Shown here in pieces: positions 22,644 to 37,600 of a stretch of DNA of 64,000 nucleotides. Within the stretch, counting starts at the first letter, position 1; each line of letters starts with the position of its first letter. The translations under genes were made by a program, and so were the position numbers. Origin of the DNA: Macrocystis pyrifera (Eukaryota > Sar > Phaeophyceae > Laminariales > Laminariaceae); the NCBI GenBank assembly GCA_031763025.1, contig JASSKH010000019.1:11344009-11408008 (forward strand), given 5' to 3'. Under the pieces are notes generated by a model. That model made no database searches, was not told where the DNA came from, and was given only the letters and a program-made list of their open reading frames with translations.

Positions 22644-25600
22644 CTGTAAAATCGGGCGTGAAGGGGGGGTGGCAAGGGTGGGCATATCATGCGACGGACA
22701 ACCACGCACGGGGGCAGACAGAGACGTATCGTTCAGTTGTGGTGGCCTACTACACCTACGTTCCGCTAAGTGTTTGTGTACGTACGGTATACGTTCAGCT
22801 TCGGCTCTTGATTCGTATTCTCGGTCTCCCGATTGAATGGTGGTGGAATGGTTGGAGAATACTCCGTTGCTAAGCGCTGGAAAAAGGCACAGTAGCAGGC
22901 GTTATTGCGTAGTCTACCAATTAAGGTAAGCTACTGCAAGTATCGTAAGTCTCCCAAACATCTTTATACTCACGAATTTAGTTGGAGCGATGGGCGACCA
23001 TGGGCTGGTCTGTCCTTGTGGTGTGGGTTTTGCAGTCTGTTTTGTGGTTCGGACTCATATCAACCCGAAAACGTTAAAAGAAAACGCACAAAGACCACAG
23101 CTGTTGGTTTTTGTACCGTTAAGTAATCGGTTTGTTAGCTATAACCAGAATCAAACAGCACGTTAAAACAAAACATTCTCTTAGACTGGTTGGAGTAACA
23201 ATTATCCGCACGTGGGGCAGTGCACAGTTGCGATGTGTCGATACTTTCGCGATACCGTTCACAATAGGTAGTGTGACAGGTTGGCAACTCAAGGACAAAA
23301 ATATACCTGTTACGGGGGTCCATTGTCCATAGGACCTTCGGTATCCATTAAAACCTATATATGTGCCTATTCTTACTAATAATATTTGGTCCTATTCACT
23401 ACGTTCCCCCGTAATAGAGGTGCGCGTTTCTCAAGAAAGTTCGGTTACAAGCATGTTTCGTCAAGAATGTGACACTGGAAAACACCGATTTCGTCCAAGG
23501 CACGAACTATTGTGCAAAGGCGCAACGGTATGTGGTGTCTTTTTGCGCGCAGACATTTACACCTCACCTCAACAACAACGTTCGAGAAACGCTACAGGCG
23601 TACCCCGACAAAAACGTTCTTCCATCCAACCTTAGAATGTAACGTGTAACATTTTTAAAACGCCAACGGAACCACGGCCATTACTGTAGTTTCTCGGTGT
23701 AGGAGTACAGGTTTGTCTAAACCACATGTACACAACAACGTTTCACTATCTATATCGTAGCATGCGTCCCAATCTGGCTTATTGTGATATACGCTGATAC
23801 GTGCTTCGGTACGTGTGTACGGTGTCTGGTCGTGGCGTTCATGGGGATGACGCGAAAGTCAAGCAAAACGCAGTATTGGTTGGGCCCATCTTATGCCTTT
23901 CAGCGAAAGCTCGACAGGCATAATCAGCACGGAGTTAATTTATGTCGAACTCGGTCGCCAGTGCCACAGCGAGCACAAATTGCCATCGAACGGCGTGGTG
24001 TTCTAGTAATCCCACCCAGATCAAACTATCTTCTGCCTAAGTCACACAAAGGCAGCCATAAAGGGGACTACCGCTCACCTGACGACGGGCACGCAAATGC
24101 CCTGATGACCTCGCTCGAAGAACCGACTGCAAAGCGTGACATGGCGCACAGGAGATGTGGTTTACCAAACGTATAAAGAGACAGGTTCAAAACGTGTGAC
24201 CGCGTTAGTATCCAGGAGCAGTCTTGCCGCTATTGATGGCAGCATGCGAATCATTATGTTTTGTAGCACATTCGGCTGACCCCCCACGGGTGGATCCTGG
24301 CAATCAGAATTCAGACGCTACCTCAACGCCGAGTCATCTCGTGACACGGTGTAGGCTGGACGCAGATCATCTTACATTAGAAGACGTGAAATATCTCATC
24401 CAATATACATACGACTCTACAGACTAGTTCCGACCCCTCCGCCCCAATTTCGTAAGGGTCATACTTTGGGAAACGCCCAACATGTCAATGGATCATCGTG
24501 TAGTGTGTTTAGCTTACGATAGTTGTAGTTTTTTATTGAAACGAAATAGGGAGGGAAGTAAAGTCCGAAAAACTAACCTATAAGGCAACCCTCTTGTGCG
24601 TTGCAACCTGCGCCACCTGGAGGGGCATTGGCACCCGCCTAAGCGGTGTTCTACACGGGTAACACAACACCTACAGCATATGTACATAGCCGCGCAAGTC
24701 TAAAACAAATACTTCTTTTCATACACTTACCCTTCAGCATTTGTGATGTATCCTCTTCTACGTAGCTCGACTTCAGCGGCAGACACGTTATGTGAAAATG
24801 TATCATATACCCGGTATGGGTTTACGATTGTAACGCGCGTAAACACAGCCGATGCTGCATCTTGCGTTTGCGAGGAGAGAAAACGAATGCTTGTATATGC
24901 ACAAGGTAGATGACGTTCATGTGTCCCACCGCCGTTATGAGACTGATTCCATTTGGGAAAAGCATGTACAGCAGTAATCCTTCTATACTGCCGGTATGTG
25001 ACCGCCAACAGGACCAGGAGATCCCACACTTAGGTATTCTATTGGTACCGATAGCAGATGGCACTTGTATAAAACACTTCTGTTGGTGAGGTGCTTCTAG
25101 CGCACCGCAGCTGTAGCCTTTCTCTCCGGGCTGGCACTCGCAAGATACGCCGTCTTCGTCGCAAACCGGGAAGTCCGGGCACTCTGCACGAGCATGGGCG
25201 CAATCCAATCGAGGGGGTAGTAATGCACAAACGTCAAGGAAGCATTCTTCCTGAGGAGAAAATTCTGTGTACCTTGGCAGTTGGTACCAGGCACCGTGGA
25301 ATCGCAAATCCGGGTTTAATTTCTACGCTAATCCCGGAGAATGTATGACATTGATCTATCGGCAGTCTAAAAACCTCAGAAACTGGTGTTAGGTCAAAAC
25401 AACGTGGGAAAATGCAGACATCACTAAATCAAATACAGCTGATGGCCTCATGGCCTATGCAACGACTTCATCTGGCGCTCCCTTAAACGTTTGTTGCAGT
25501 ATACCCTGTGTGTATGGAAAAAAAGAGAAATAAGTAAAAACATATTACACTCAACACTGCCGCCCGACCTTGCGTACAGCTACTTGTATATAAATTCACA

Positions 25601-28600
25601 ACTCAAACCACTCAAAACAACGGAATGCCTTCGGGTAACTGCAGCAACACGTTGGTGATCACCACGACTTACCGCATCGAGGGGGCGTATCAAAATCGTC
25701 CGGGGTCGGACGAGCATCTGTGGAGTCGGGTCTGCAGTCACCCAGCATGACGATACACCGGAACCAAAGGCGTCGGCAGCATTGATGTCATGATTCAGCT
25801 TCATATGATTGGTCTACCCTCGTAAACCAGGACTTCAAAACATTTCTAATGAAAGTATGTGAGTGAACATGTTCGACAACTTTCGTCTTCACGGTAGACC
25901 AAACCATACATCGCATTGGGAAAGTCTAGTGCGACCGTCAGACATCCATCGGCAGTACAAATTACTGAAAAGCAGATTTTTAATAGTCCGGGGGTGTGTG
26001 TTTTCAACGCTAAGGTGTCGGGCACAGCAATACATATGTTTTTGTTTGATGAGCGGAGGATCAACGCCCAACAGCCAAACTAAAAGGGCCAGGTGTGGTA
26101 CTAAAGTTTCGAAATATCTTGGTATCACTCGGCACAATGGCCTCTACGTAGACTGGTATCGAAATGACGTTTTCTCGAGTCGCAGGCACGAACGTTACGT
26201 CTTATGTAGTCTCACGTTGCAGGTACGCATTGTAGGCCCCTGTTCCCAGTCAGCCACCTGCGGAAGGCGGCACAAACAACGCTTTCGAGTGGAATTGATG
26301 TCTTGTCAAGGTCTAAGCAGTTCAAAAAATACCACAGTGCGAAAGGTGCTATCCCCACCGTATAGAAAACATGCAGGCAGCAGACAAGACGTGTAAGGGG
26401 TCAAATGAATATTATTTCGAGTGCACCGTCTAAACTTCGGCCGTTTTGGACCTAAACTAACCTCACGTTTTCACATGCATAATGGGATCCGTCGTGTGTA
26501 CTTAGAGGGCCGAGGAGAAATATCAACAGCAGGTGCTCTATCAGAATGCCGAAATTGCGTCTGGACGAGTATGTTGGCAAACATCCACGTCCAATATTCT
26601 TCTATAGATATATGAGCGTCTCTTGCGCGAAGTTAAAATACAAGTCAATCGGTCGTTTAACTCTACTACCCTGGTGAGTGCCAGCATATTTTTTTTTCTG
26701 TCGATCGGGATTGTTTTTTTCCAAGTGAATCATGTCCCTGCTTGAATTCTATGAAGACGCTTATACGCGCTTGTAGTGAGAAATCCTAGCGCTCTGACAG
26801 CGTGTATGGTTCGGCAAAGTACTTCAAACGAGTAATGTACACGATACGTGCACGCAATTGCAACCACGGGATCGTATTAAGGGAATTCGATGCAGCAAGA
26901 ACTTCATGCACTGTTGGTGTCGCCACAACATTAAACTCACAAAATCTCCAGAGCAAGGAGTCCATCGAACAAACCCGCCGGCAGGGTGGTAAATTGGTTG
27001 ACGCCGAGGAACCTGATAGTAGAAACATAAAGCACAACATAGTACGAAAAGGGTCATCCGTCGCCCCTACTATACCTTCTAGTACTATCGATTGGTGACG
27101 CTTAGGGATAGACGTTGTGAAGCGGATAAGGAATACCTACTATCGGAGAAACAAATTGAACTTGGAATTAGTTACTTCGCACATTCACACACTGGGCTAC
27201 CAATCCCTCGGTGATTGCGTTCACTGTTCGAGTCACACACGGCGCCCCAAACTTGGGTGAGACGTTGAGCATGCCAATGACGCGAATACAAAGCGAGTTG
27301 AGCTCTCGATGACGTACATCATCGTACATGCGAACAGCGACTAACCAAAACTCTCCAAACACTAGTTTTGGGCATCGCTTGGGGTGGACGATGGACAGAC
27401 CGCGAACCAACCGGAAAAGCCGATGTCGGCAAAATGGGTAGGAGGTGGGGCCTCGGGGTGACACGATGGGTGGCGAACCAAACGCACCGCAAAGAGGGGG
27501 TGTATTTGATCCGTTTGCGCATCTCCACTTGGCAAACATTCAGGTCGACAAAGATCGTCGATGGGCACATGATACCCACGTTTGATCACCAAATCAACTA
27601 AGGCCTCCTTTTTAAAATATTTGGTTCTGGATAATGTAGCAGTTCTCATAAAATGACGTTGGATGGCAGAAGTGAAGGTCGTATCACCTATTCTACAGCG
27701 CCAACCATCTGTCACCACCTAATATCGGAGACTTATGACGGAATGTATAATATTCCACATGATTAGCGTACTTACATACAATGCTGACGTTGTCTGCAGC
27801 AGATATCGCCTGTGTGAAAAACACACCTATAGCTACCGAACGTGTGGCGTACAAGAGTGTGTGACACACAATTCATACGTATTCCGGCGCCAAGGACCCA
27901 AGTCCACGGGGCAAAAGGCGAGACGCGCGGAAGGCGCTACCACCGCTACCGTCAAAACACGAGAGCTAAGCAGCATATATCGAATAGTACACTGCTCTGC
28001 ATGAATATCGGAAATATATCATATCGATGCTGGGTGGATCGCGAAATTCATGGAACATCCATTGCATACGACAAGCTCTTGAATATGCACCTACGAGTCG
28101 CTCCATCGATACGTGATACCTTTTAGTATGAAGGATAGGTATCATTTCACTTTGCTAACGCCTTATCGTACATCTGTATTTTGAAAGAATTTGCTCAACA
28201 TACAGCGCGAAGGCTAATCAGTCACTCGCGTGTACTCGGCGCCAGAGGAATACTCGTCGTCCGTGTAGATGTTGAGCGTGAGGCGCAATCTCACCGCTCA
28301 ATGTGATGAGTAAACAGTATATACCGGATGTGTACGAACGTATAGAGTGTTGAAAGTAAAATCGTCTCATCACAGACACTTCCAAACAACCCCCTCCCCC
28401 CAATTAGCACTTTCTATACGCTCTTTGCGCCCATTGGTGTCGTTTACGACACTGTTCGGCTTGAATCATACACATCTCCACTTATGTCGTTAAGGCGTTC
28501 TGCCCTGACGGCGTGACCGGTGCGTCGGACAAACCAATTTATGTCAGCCAACATTGGACTGTTTGAATCGATCACAATCAACAATATGAAATTACGTTGC

Positions 28601-31600
28601 AATACGAGTATGTAATGCAAGCGATAAAGTGAGGCCACTATAAAATGCATTACTCCGATACCCCTCCGGATCGTTCCTCCGAACGTTCACGGTCCCGAAA
28701 CCGATGAACAGAGGGCGACGTTCACCACACACGTACCAGGTAGTACGTATAGGGAGTTATTGCTGCAAGCTTTGTCGGCAGTCTTCATATTGTCATGAAT
28801 GTTCACGAGGGGTGCGGATGTCATCGTAACGTATGTCGTTGTGACGTAGGATGTTTTACGCGTGACCCTCAAGGAAACCATTGCCTGACAACAATGCTCA
28901 ACATCATGACATGTGTTTGTGCCTTTCGCAACGCGTTTCGCGGTCGGGTTTGGAAAACCGTTTACAGGCCGTTATAGGAGATTTTCTTGGCGTGATCCCA
29001 CACACAGTAAGTTTCGGACTTGATTTAGTAAGAAGACGTTTTTCGACAAACGTATATCTGTCAAATCGTATGGATAGCGTCATGAGTATCGTTTTCGTGG
29101 GGAAAGGATCATAAGTAATCAGCAGGGTGTTGGTATCAGACGAGTTGCAGTGCATCGGTGCGGTACAAACAATCTGCTACATCACTCACAGGCGAGTCAA
29201 GGAGGACATGTCGTCGAAGATGCCAGTGGGAAGGGTGGCGATGGCGTTGGTCGAGATTACCCTGAATAAAATCGGGTTCATGAAGGAGGGACATAGGCAC
29301 GCATCAAAAGTGACATGCAAAGATTGGAGTTGCATTTGACCCGATATGAATGCCAAGTGTACCCAATGTACGAGCCAACATATCAGATGGATAAATATAC
29401 TTAATATTACAACCTTAAATGCTCTGTATTCCTAGGCTTAGCACGAGTTCAAGCATAGAGTTGCGTGTAGGACACGGTTTCACCATAAATTAGCCATCGC
29501 GAGTGCCGAAGTTTATTTGGAATAAAGGTTTACCTTGAATATATTTTGAACCCTCGCACGAATTGTGTGACGAAACCGGCTGGGCACTTTGAACGTTCGA
29601 GTTATAACTATCCGCGTACGCGCCGACGCCACCACATTTTTTTTTCACTAACAGCTATATACTAAACATCAAGGTGGTGGCAATGGCTTAGTAGGTATAC
29701 GTAATCGTGTTCGTTTTCCCCAAGGAGGAAAATGTTCAACAAACCTCACGGCATTGAAAAAATATCAATATAGTTAAAGTGATCACCCATGGTTACTGCG
29801 AGAATACGTTTTCACGCTCCACAAAATCGAGTACTCACAGATGATCCATAGCAGTCAGACCCTTGAACAGGTCTGCTGGTAGGGCCGTGAGTTGCATTTC
29901 CGGAATTCTCCTGATTGGCCAACGTGGTAAGGACAATAAATATGTCAGATTTAACGCCGCAATAATCTGTGATGCGGATTTGAACTGAAAACATAGATGA
30001 CAACAACCGCATTAATCCAAGAAAATTCCCACACCTATATAGGCAGATCGTTCGTTAACGAATCGCATGCTACCCTCCACTCATGTGGGTAGAAAATAGT
30101 CCTTTTGAAGCCTGGTCCTCGACGTGACCAGCCGTTACGTTGCCATATATAAACCGTCGAAGGAATTAACGGCGCGATTGACTCCGTTTGTCTGGTTGGG
30201 GCAACCACAGACGACAACTCGTCGATAATTACCTATGTGGTTGTTGACATACTAAGTACGTCAATGACCAAACGTTGTTCAATATTTCCGAAGTCTATTA
30301 AAGGATACCGACAGTCCATTCTGCGGAGAGACAGAGTCGCGGCAACGATTAGTTTCTACTTCTTTCAATTACTCAACGTATACCATCCTTGTCGTCTTAC
30401 AGTGTTTCCAGGGCCAGTGTGTTCACGAAGAGTCCGTCCGGCAGAGTCGTGACGGGATTTTCGTCGAGGTGCCTGTTTAGCATTCAAAGATCGCAATCAG
30501 CCTTTGGCGATGTACATTGCCTAACGACAATATTCGGTATATGCGTGGTCGTGCGGTATGGCGAACGCAACATCCGATACTGCGTCACCCAAGTTCCACT
30601 TCCGTTCTCCGACATTGGGTGGCGACTCTATCGACGGGAGAGTAATCTTATGATACTTTCTCAACCAGGTATACGCTGTCAAACGGCACAATAGCAACAG
30701 GTCCAAGGGGCGTCGCTCATAGTAGAAACCTAAACACCCCCGAGAGACGAACTGTTCCAGGTCGCGGAGCCTGAGAACACGAGGAGGGTATTTGCTTATC
30801 AGTCAGTCACCAACCTAATCCAATGGCGGCGTACATTGTTAAGCCAAATCATTATAGAACCTCACTACCTCGATACTAAGCAAGTAAACTATCACGACCT
30901 AACGATGCCCCCCCCCCCGCCACCGTATAATACGTCGATGCTTCATGCGCCCGTTTTCACGGCTGAGATCAGGCCACCAAAGCGTTCAACTTCGACTCTC
31001 ACTCCCAGTGTAATATTTGGTTGGCACATCCTCAGACAGCATTGCGTGGCAATACATACCGCGAAAACGAAGCGCACATACGCCAGAAAAAGGTACATGA
31101 TCGGTTTTAGGGCAGAGGTGTCGTTCTCCGTTCAGCCGCGTGATCCACGCCCCCCCGAGCCCCTCGGTCGAGTGACTTGTTCGTTTCTCGCAGATGAGTT
31201 ATCATTTGTACACAGTTTCAATAACCCACCATGGGAGTGTTGGTTACTATGCGCGAAGAAAGAACGCGTTAATTCAAGGTTTTCGCGTTCATTACAAAGC
31301 CATTCATCCAAGTGACCTAACGTGATCAGAGCAGATGGAAAAATCCCTCTTATTGTATAAGCAGTCACACCAAGTGTTCTGAGCCCTTGACAGAGATATA
31401 ACCAAATACCTCCCCTACACAACATGTATATTTTTCCTCTTATTCAACGCGAGTCGTAGTCATACGACTGCCGACAGTCTCCGTGGCTATCGCGCGGTCA
31501 ACGATCCTTTCATTTAGACGTGCTATATACGTCCATTGCTGTATGACAAATATGTTGTTCACACTCTGACGATGCAACATGTGCACGACAACCGTTGTTA

Positions 31601-34600
31601 GAGGCAAGGGAACTTTGCAGTTGCGCATGGTGTGCAGCCGATTATGTGAGCTAGATACGTCAAGTACAACCCCCTTCGAGCTCAGCAGACGAAACAAAAT
31701 TGAATCCCTCTTATTTCTTTGGCGCGTCCCAAACTTTATGTGCACCTAAAAGCGGGTTGTTGCCACTTACAACGTATTAAGTGCCGGGGTTTCATGGAAG
31801 ATAGCTGCGGGCAGGGCGGTTAACGCATTTCCGTCCAAAAACCTGTGATAGAGGCAAATGAGGACGATCAACTGAAGCGGCAGTCATGTGACTTCATAGG
31901 TTGCTGCCAAACGATACTCTTATACCACCATGATCTTAGTCGTTTATTTCGGCACAGACGGAAAATGATGAAATATTTGGGGTGTGAAGGTACGCATATC
32001 AAAGGGTGTATCTGGAACGTGATCAAACGTCCACATTTGTTTCAGTTAGTGAAAAAATGTAGGCTTTTGTTACCAATAGCTACGGTGTTCTGAATGACGT
32101 GAAATATTTTCAGCAAGACTAAGTGCACGAAATGCCACGGGCACGCCTATATAAGCTCTACTTGCATCACGTTCGGCATGTTAACACTGAAACCCTTGTC
32201 GTATCTCCCCAATGCGGTGTTTTCCCTGCGTTTTATATCGCGAAAATATTTTAGCATTGTCTTCCACCATCGAGAAGCGTGGCATCGTGTTCACCTACGC
32301 CAGGCACTATGGGCAGATGCACGAAGGCGATAAATACCGGTAAAGTCACTCACAGGTTTTGCAAATCCTGCAGTCCGTCGAAGAGGTCGGAGGGCAGGGT
32401 GGTGAGCTGGTTGTCGTTTAGGAACCTTGCGTTGCCCCCCAAACGGTTGAAAAGAAAAACACTCGGATTTGAATTTGGCGTGACCTTCACACGCTAGGTT
32501 CGTGTTGGTTATCCGCTGTGGGACACAATACACTCGTGTTTGTTACCCGCTTTGATACATCATACGTAAATCTCGTCGGAAAAAAACGGCGGATTTCGGC
32601 GTCAGCTCTCAATCAGGGTGCGGCCTCGCAGTGCAACGGAACGATATCTAGCACACACCGGTAGTGTCAGTATACCTTTTTACTATTATTTTGCGTAATT
32701 CGAAAATGGTTCGTAAGACGCCACGCTAGTGGTCGGTTAGACTGAGTCCCAGGGAATTTGGTGTCTGGCCGTACTTCAACACACCCGTTCACGATTGCTG
32801 TGCATGACCGCTCAAATACCTTTGGTTTTTGGTACACCACACATGCGGTACGCTGCGTTAAGAATGAAAAATCACTCGTCGCTCCTGAAAATCAGAGATA
32901 GAGTGCGTATATTCCGAAACATCTGCAGGTGACATATTGTGTTAGACAGCATGCGCGTTGTCGAACGCGCTCTACATATATGGTTCATGTTTCAGGCGAT
33001 AAGGCTGTCTGACTGACGGAGCTCAATATCTGCGACACCATTCGGTGTTTATCCCGCTTGTTTCGCACAAACGTTTTGCACTGGGTGGGGCTTACATGGG
33101 TATCCGAAGTCAGGTTCAGGTGGGGTAGGGAGCTCTTAAAGTTACGAACGTCAAATAATGGCAGGTAGCCTCCCACGGTAGTATTTTTTTATCCTCCGGC
33201 CTTCGGTATGTCGCCGTTACGTACGCCAAGACACTGACACAGCGGCTTTAAAAACAACAAATCGTCAATAGCAGTATTCACAAAAGGCAGTTCATGTGGT
33301 GTTTTGATATCAAACGGTTAGTTGTTTGAGTAACAGCAGCCGGCGACATCAAAATGTGGCAACAAAACATTCGTTCATGTCGCACTAAAGGGCGTTACAG
33401 CACTCACAGTTCTTGCAAAGCCAACGAACTCCTGAATATGTCCGCTGGAAGCGTTTCGAGGTCATTGGCCATTAGCGACCTGGATCAGAGAAACGCGGTC
33501 GCCGCCACAAAGACATGGACTGTTATCGAACATCTATATCCCAACAGGCGAAAAAGAGTGCTGGGTGTGCATCGTCGAGCATACTTGGCTGCCAACGTTA
33601 GCTTGTCATGGCCGCCGTGTCCACCTGATCTCGTACCACCAACAATATATTCGACAATACGAGCGTTATCTTAAAAATGTTGGCAGATACTGGAACGAGA
33701 GCACGCGTTATCTTAACAATGTTGACACATACTGGCACGAGAGCACGCCATGTGTTCGTATTCGAGCACACGTTTGTCCCCCGCACAACGGCAATGTGAA
33801 CAGCGTGCTCGCCCCACTATATACCATATCTAAACACAGGCTTATGATCAGAGAATGTGATGCAAATGCGTCAACCAATTAACCATGATGGCCGCAAGGA
33901 AGCAATAGTCTAGAAGTCCGAATACTGTTGATTTCCCCGCAAGGTGTGGGGATGACGTTGTAGTAGTGCCCGATTGCTGATCTCATCTGTAGTGTTTGTT
34001 GTCTCGATTCCTAAGTACATTAGCTCCACTCAACCTTTACTGACGGTCCGTTGTTTCGTTGCTAATTCTATACCGCTGCAGCTGATGATATCAACACACG
34101 CACTAACAAGTACGCCGTGCCGAGCATTGTTTCTCGGTACCTTTCACCTATACCCCTCAAATATATCCGCTCGCTAGTGTGAACAAAACAACTATCATTG
34201 GAAAATATGACTTCACATCAAATAACAATCACCCACAAGCTTTGTAGGCTGACCAATCCGTCGAACGTATCGGTCGGAAGCGAGACGAAAACGTTCCTTC
34301 CAAGGTCCCTGTTCACATTGCGTCATCAACGAAAAGAAAAAAGGTTTTCGTAGAGAAGGGCGCAACGCACGACGATCAAAAGAAATTCGTGGTGGGGATC
34401 GGGATCGAGATGGCCAAACGGTATCGTAACGTCCACGCAATCCGTTTCGGCATGGATGAACTGGAGGTGGGGGGCCGGGGGGGGGGGGTGAGATGGTCGA
34501 CGTTTAGACCTCGAAAGGTTACACTAATAACTATATTTTCCTCTAGTTCTTACTTGTCAATGCACACAACTCCCGTCGACTGCACATACCACCAACGCAC

Positions 34601-37600
34601 TTGGCAGAGCCTGTACATTGATCTGCAGGTACCAACATATTCGGAACGGGCCTTACAATGTACCCGTATACTGGTCTCTCGAACAGACCGGCCGATGGAC
34701 ATGAACGAGCAGATCATTTATTAGTCATGGCTGAATCAGTCAGACGTTTGGCATCGACAGCACTGGTTCGTCATAGTAATCCATTGTGTCAAATATCGTC
34801 AGACACAAAAGTATTACTTGCAGCGCACCCCCCCCTATTTCTGGTGAGGTTCTCAGTTTAATGAGCACCCAGTGGTGACACATGTCGCGTGCATTAAGTA
34901 GGGGATGTTCTTTTTCGGTGGTGTGCAGCCTTTGCTCTCGACGTGTTCATGCTTATTTCGTGCAGATCACACGTCAGTCTTCTTCCATTCGAGAAATGTT
35001 CTGGTTAAGCGAACTAAGCGTTTCATAGGCGGGTGCTCACTGTCATTTGCCGCACCGAACGCAAGAGAGTAAATATACTTTATGACCTAGTGCCAGCAAT
35101 GGTCAGGTCGTAGCGGCGTATGGTAAAAACTAAATACAACGAACGGACAAGGCTTGGAAAATTATGGATGGCTCCATTCTCGCGAGTGACTCGGAAAAGC
35201 TGAAATAGCACATACCAAACGCTGCCCACTTATCTAGAATATTGTTGTGCAACTTTCGCTCTTATCTGCAGCTTCGCGAGGGTACTAGTCGCCGAAACTG
35301 ATAAAACAAAAACACGCCGGTGTTCCAGGCTGAAGCGTTCGCTTTTTCACTCAATTATAGTAGTTTCCGTGCCCTAGGATCAAAGACGTACACCGCATAT
35401 TGAAGGGAAGCGGCACCTGAGATTCAATAAATATACCGTTACTGAATATCAGTTTTCCTGCATACATTGCGGCATCCAAAGTACGTGAAACCCGCGTTGG
35501 TAGACATAGGGGGAAAGTAGCTTATTTCTGCTAGACGTCGGCACTGCGGATCCTTTCGCCTTAACACGCGTTTGCTAAGTAACCCAACCTTCATCACAAT
35601 GCCAATTTTGTCTAGGGTATGGTCTTGGATTACCACTCACAACTCAAGGAGTGACTTGAGTGCCCCGAAGATGCCGTCGGGCAAAGTAGAAATGCCATTT
35701 TGTCGAAGGTCTCTGAAACAGTTGTCGTACGCAATGTGCGGGTGCGGCAGCATATTGTTGAATGTTAATATCATGGTATCGCAAAATTTATTACAAATGG
35801 GATGCAAAAATATGTTAGGCGTTGTTCTGTCTGCAGAAATGTTCCGATAAGCACAGCCGAGTGTTGTGCAAGGTTGTACTGGTGACGGTTTTGTCGCCCC
35901 GAACCCGTGAGTGAATAATATTCTAGAAACAATGGCCGCCACGTCGCGAAATTTGCTATCCTCTCACCAAGCGTTTTAATGATACAAGGGGCATTTACAT
36001 CCAACTTGAAGGAGCTACGCACGCATGAATCAAGGAATGAAATGCGTCATGACCGGGCCCAGCGGGAAAAAACGAGTGTTCATACTTCCGGATACGTCGT
36101 TTTACGCGTATTTCGATCTCTCTACGTGTGTACCCTTTAACCGTGGACAGTGTCTTTCTAAACAAGATATGGGGAATTCGAATATGATAAGGACACAATT
36201 GACCTAGACGAACACAGGGCTCGTGTTGGACAAATTTCCGATACCAACAACCCTACCGTTGCACAATGCTACGATGTACCGTAAGAGCAAAAGCGTGCTG
36301 AGGGCCAATGACTTCATCAAACATCACAAACACGAATTTCGATGGCACCCACAAGTTCTGGAGCGATGCCAAACCATCGAAGATGCCGGCCGGAAGCACT
36401 TCAAGGACGTTGAAATGAAGCCCTCTGCGTAATCGCGGTGAAACATAGGTAGATAGTGACGTGTGTGACAGCTGTTCCGATGCACGAAATTCATTCCGTT
36501 AGATTCACCTCAAGGCAGCGGCAGATGAGTAGGCCCTGAACCCTCACGCCCGCGGCTTTTGACCATATCGTACTCACGCTACTGTGCTGTCGGCCTACGT
36601 TTCGCTGACACGCACACATTGGCCCGTCCGTGATGTACAGTGGTGCGCATCTACTTCCCTACTCGCAAATGGTCTACAGCATGAATTTCGTCTTTGAAAC
36701 TAGGAGTAGTCCTACCATGTTTGTCGGGCTAGACGATAGACACGCCCGTGCTCCTAGAGCCTTATTAACCGAACAAAGTTTTGCTTATTGCGTACTCCTT
36801 CCCCGAGCAGGTTTGCTCCATAGTATATATATATTGTTGAAATAGTGGCGAGTTCAACGGATGGAATCTGCGTGTGGCCACGACACTGGAAAACACCTAC
36901 ACCGATGTCAGGGACACCTGGTATGACCTGCATCATTTCTCAGCACTTGGCTGTATTGTCTCTCACGTACGTTGCTCGAGCAAGCACGATAACCCGAAGC
37001 GTCCCTACGTTCGCGAGAATCCAGGGTGCGCTTAAATCGCGCAGGAGATACGTTTAATCACCAACCGTTCGTGCCTAGCCTCTCGACAGCGAACATGTAC
37101 CAACGTTGCAACACCCGCTTTTCACATTGGTACGAGTTGAATCTTATCAAGAACGACAAACAATATTACTTCGCTACTCACAGTGTAGTTAGAACGACCA
37201 TGCCCTCGAAGACGTCAGGCGGCAAGGTGTCCAGTCGATTGGTTGGAAGTCGCCTATTTGGTCATTGATGTGACGGCCGGCACGGGGAATATATTGGTAA
37301 TACAAGTCAGTACGCTGTCATAGTCATCTGCCCCTGAACCAGGAATGGCCTAGCGCGTCGGTGCATACACGAGCCTTCTGAATAGATTCACTTGAGGGTG
37401 AGACCTGAGGCACCACACCAAATGCCCAAAGGTGTCTCGGTCCCAATGACGCAAGACGTACACCAAAACGGAACAGCCTGCGTGGAAGGAAACCACGTGC
37501 GCAGATGGACGTAGAACAGTATCAACGTGGACAACGATCCGACAGAGCATTCTTAATATACTAGACTGTCCGCGGTGGAAACAATCGTGGGACCTGCCTC

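Noticed and set aside
22117..22836. 239-codon plus-strand ORF
   Set aside because: It is antisense to the galactose-binding-like exon. The minus strand has the motifs and splice sites.
25863..26396. 177-codon plus-strand ORF
   Set aside because: It lies in an intron of the LRR gene and has no domain, codon bias or splice evidence.
27168..27718. Three overlapping minus-strand ORFs of 86-123 codons
   Set aside because: The region is GC-rich and all frames are open. None carries LRR, EGF or other motifs, and no donor and acceptor pair fits the array phase.
28207..28285. Coding-like minus block RLTLNIYTDDEYSSGAEYTR in an intron
   Set aside because: It shares only LTLN with LRR exons and faintly resembles part of the sugar-binding domain. 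No good splice pair was found, and the frame stops soon after.
31321..31400. LRR-like reading (TLGVTAY...IFPSALITL) in the gap between exons 17 and 18
   Set aside because: The ladder Asn is missing, no GT donor exists at the expected place, and the match is little better than chance for a hydrophobic frame.
33096..33169. Minus-strand open block before a GTAAGC donor at 33095
   Set aside because: The length does not fit 69, 72 or 75 nt, no acceptor is at the right distance, and the residues lack the N-x-L-x-x-LP pattern.
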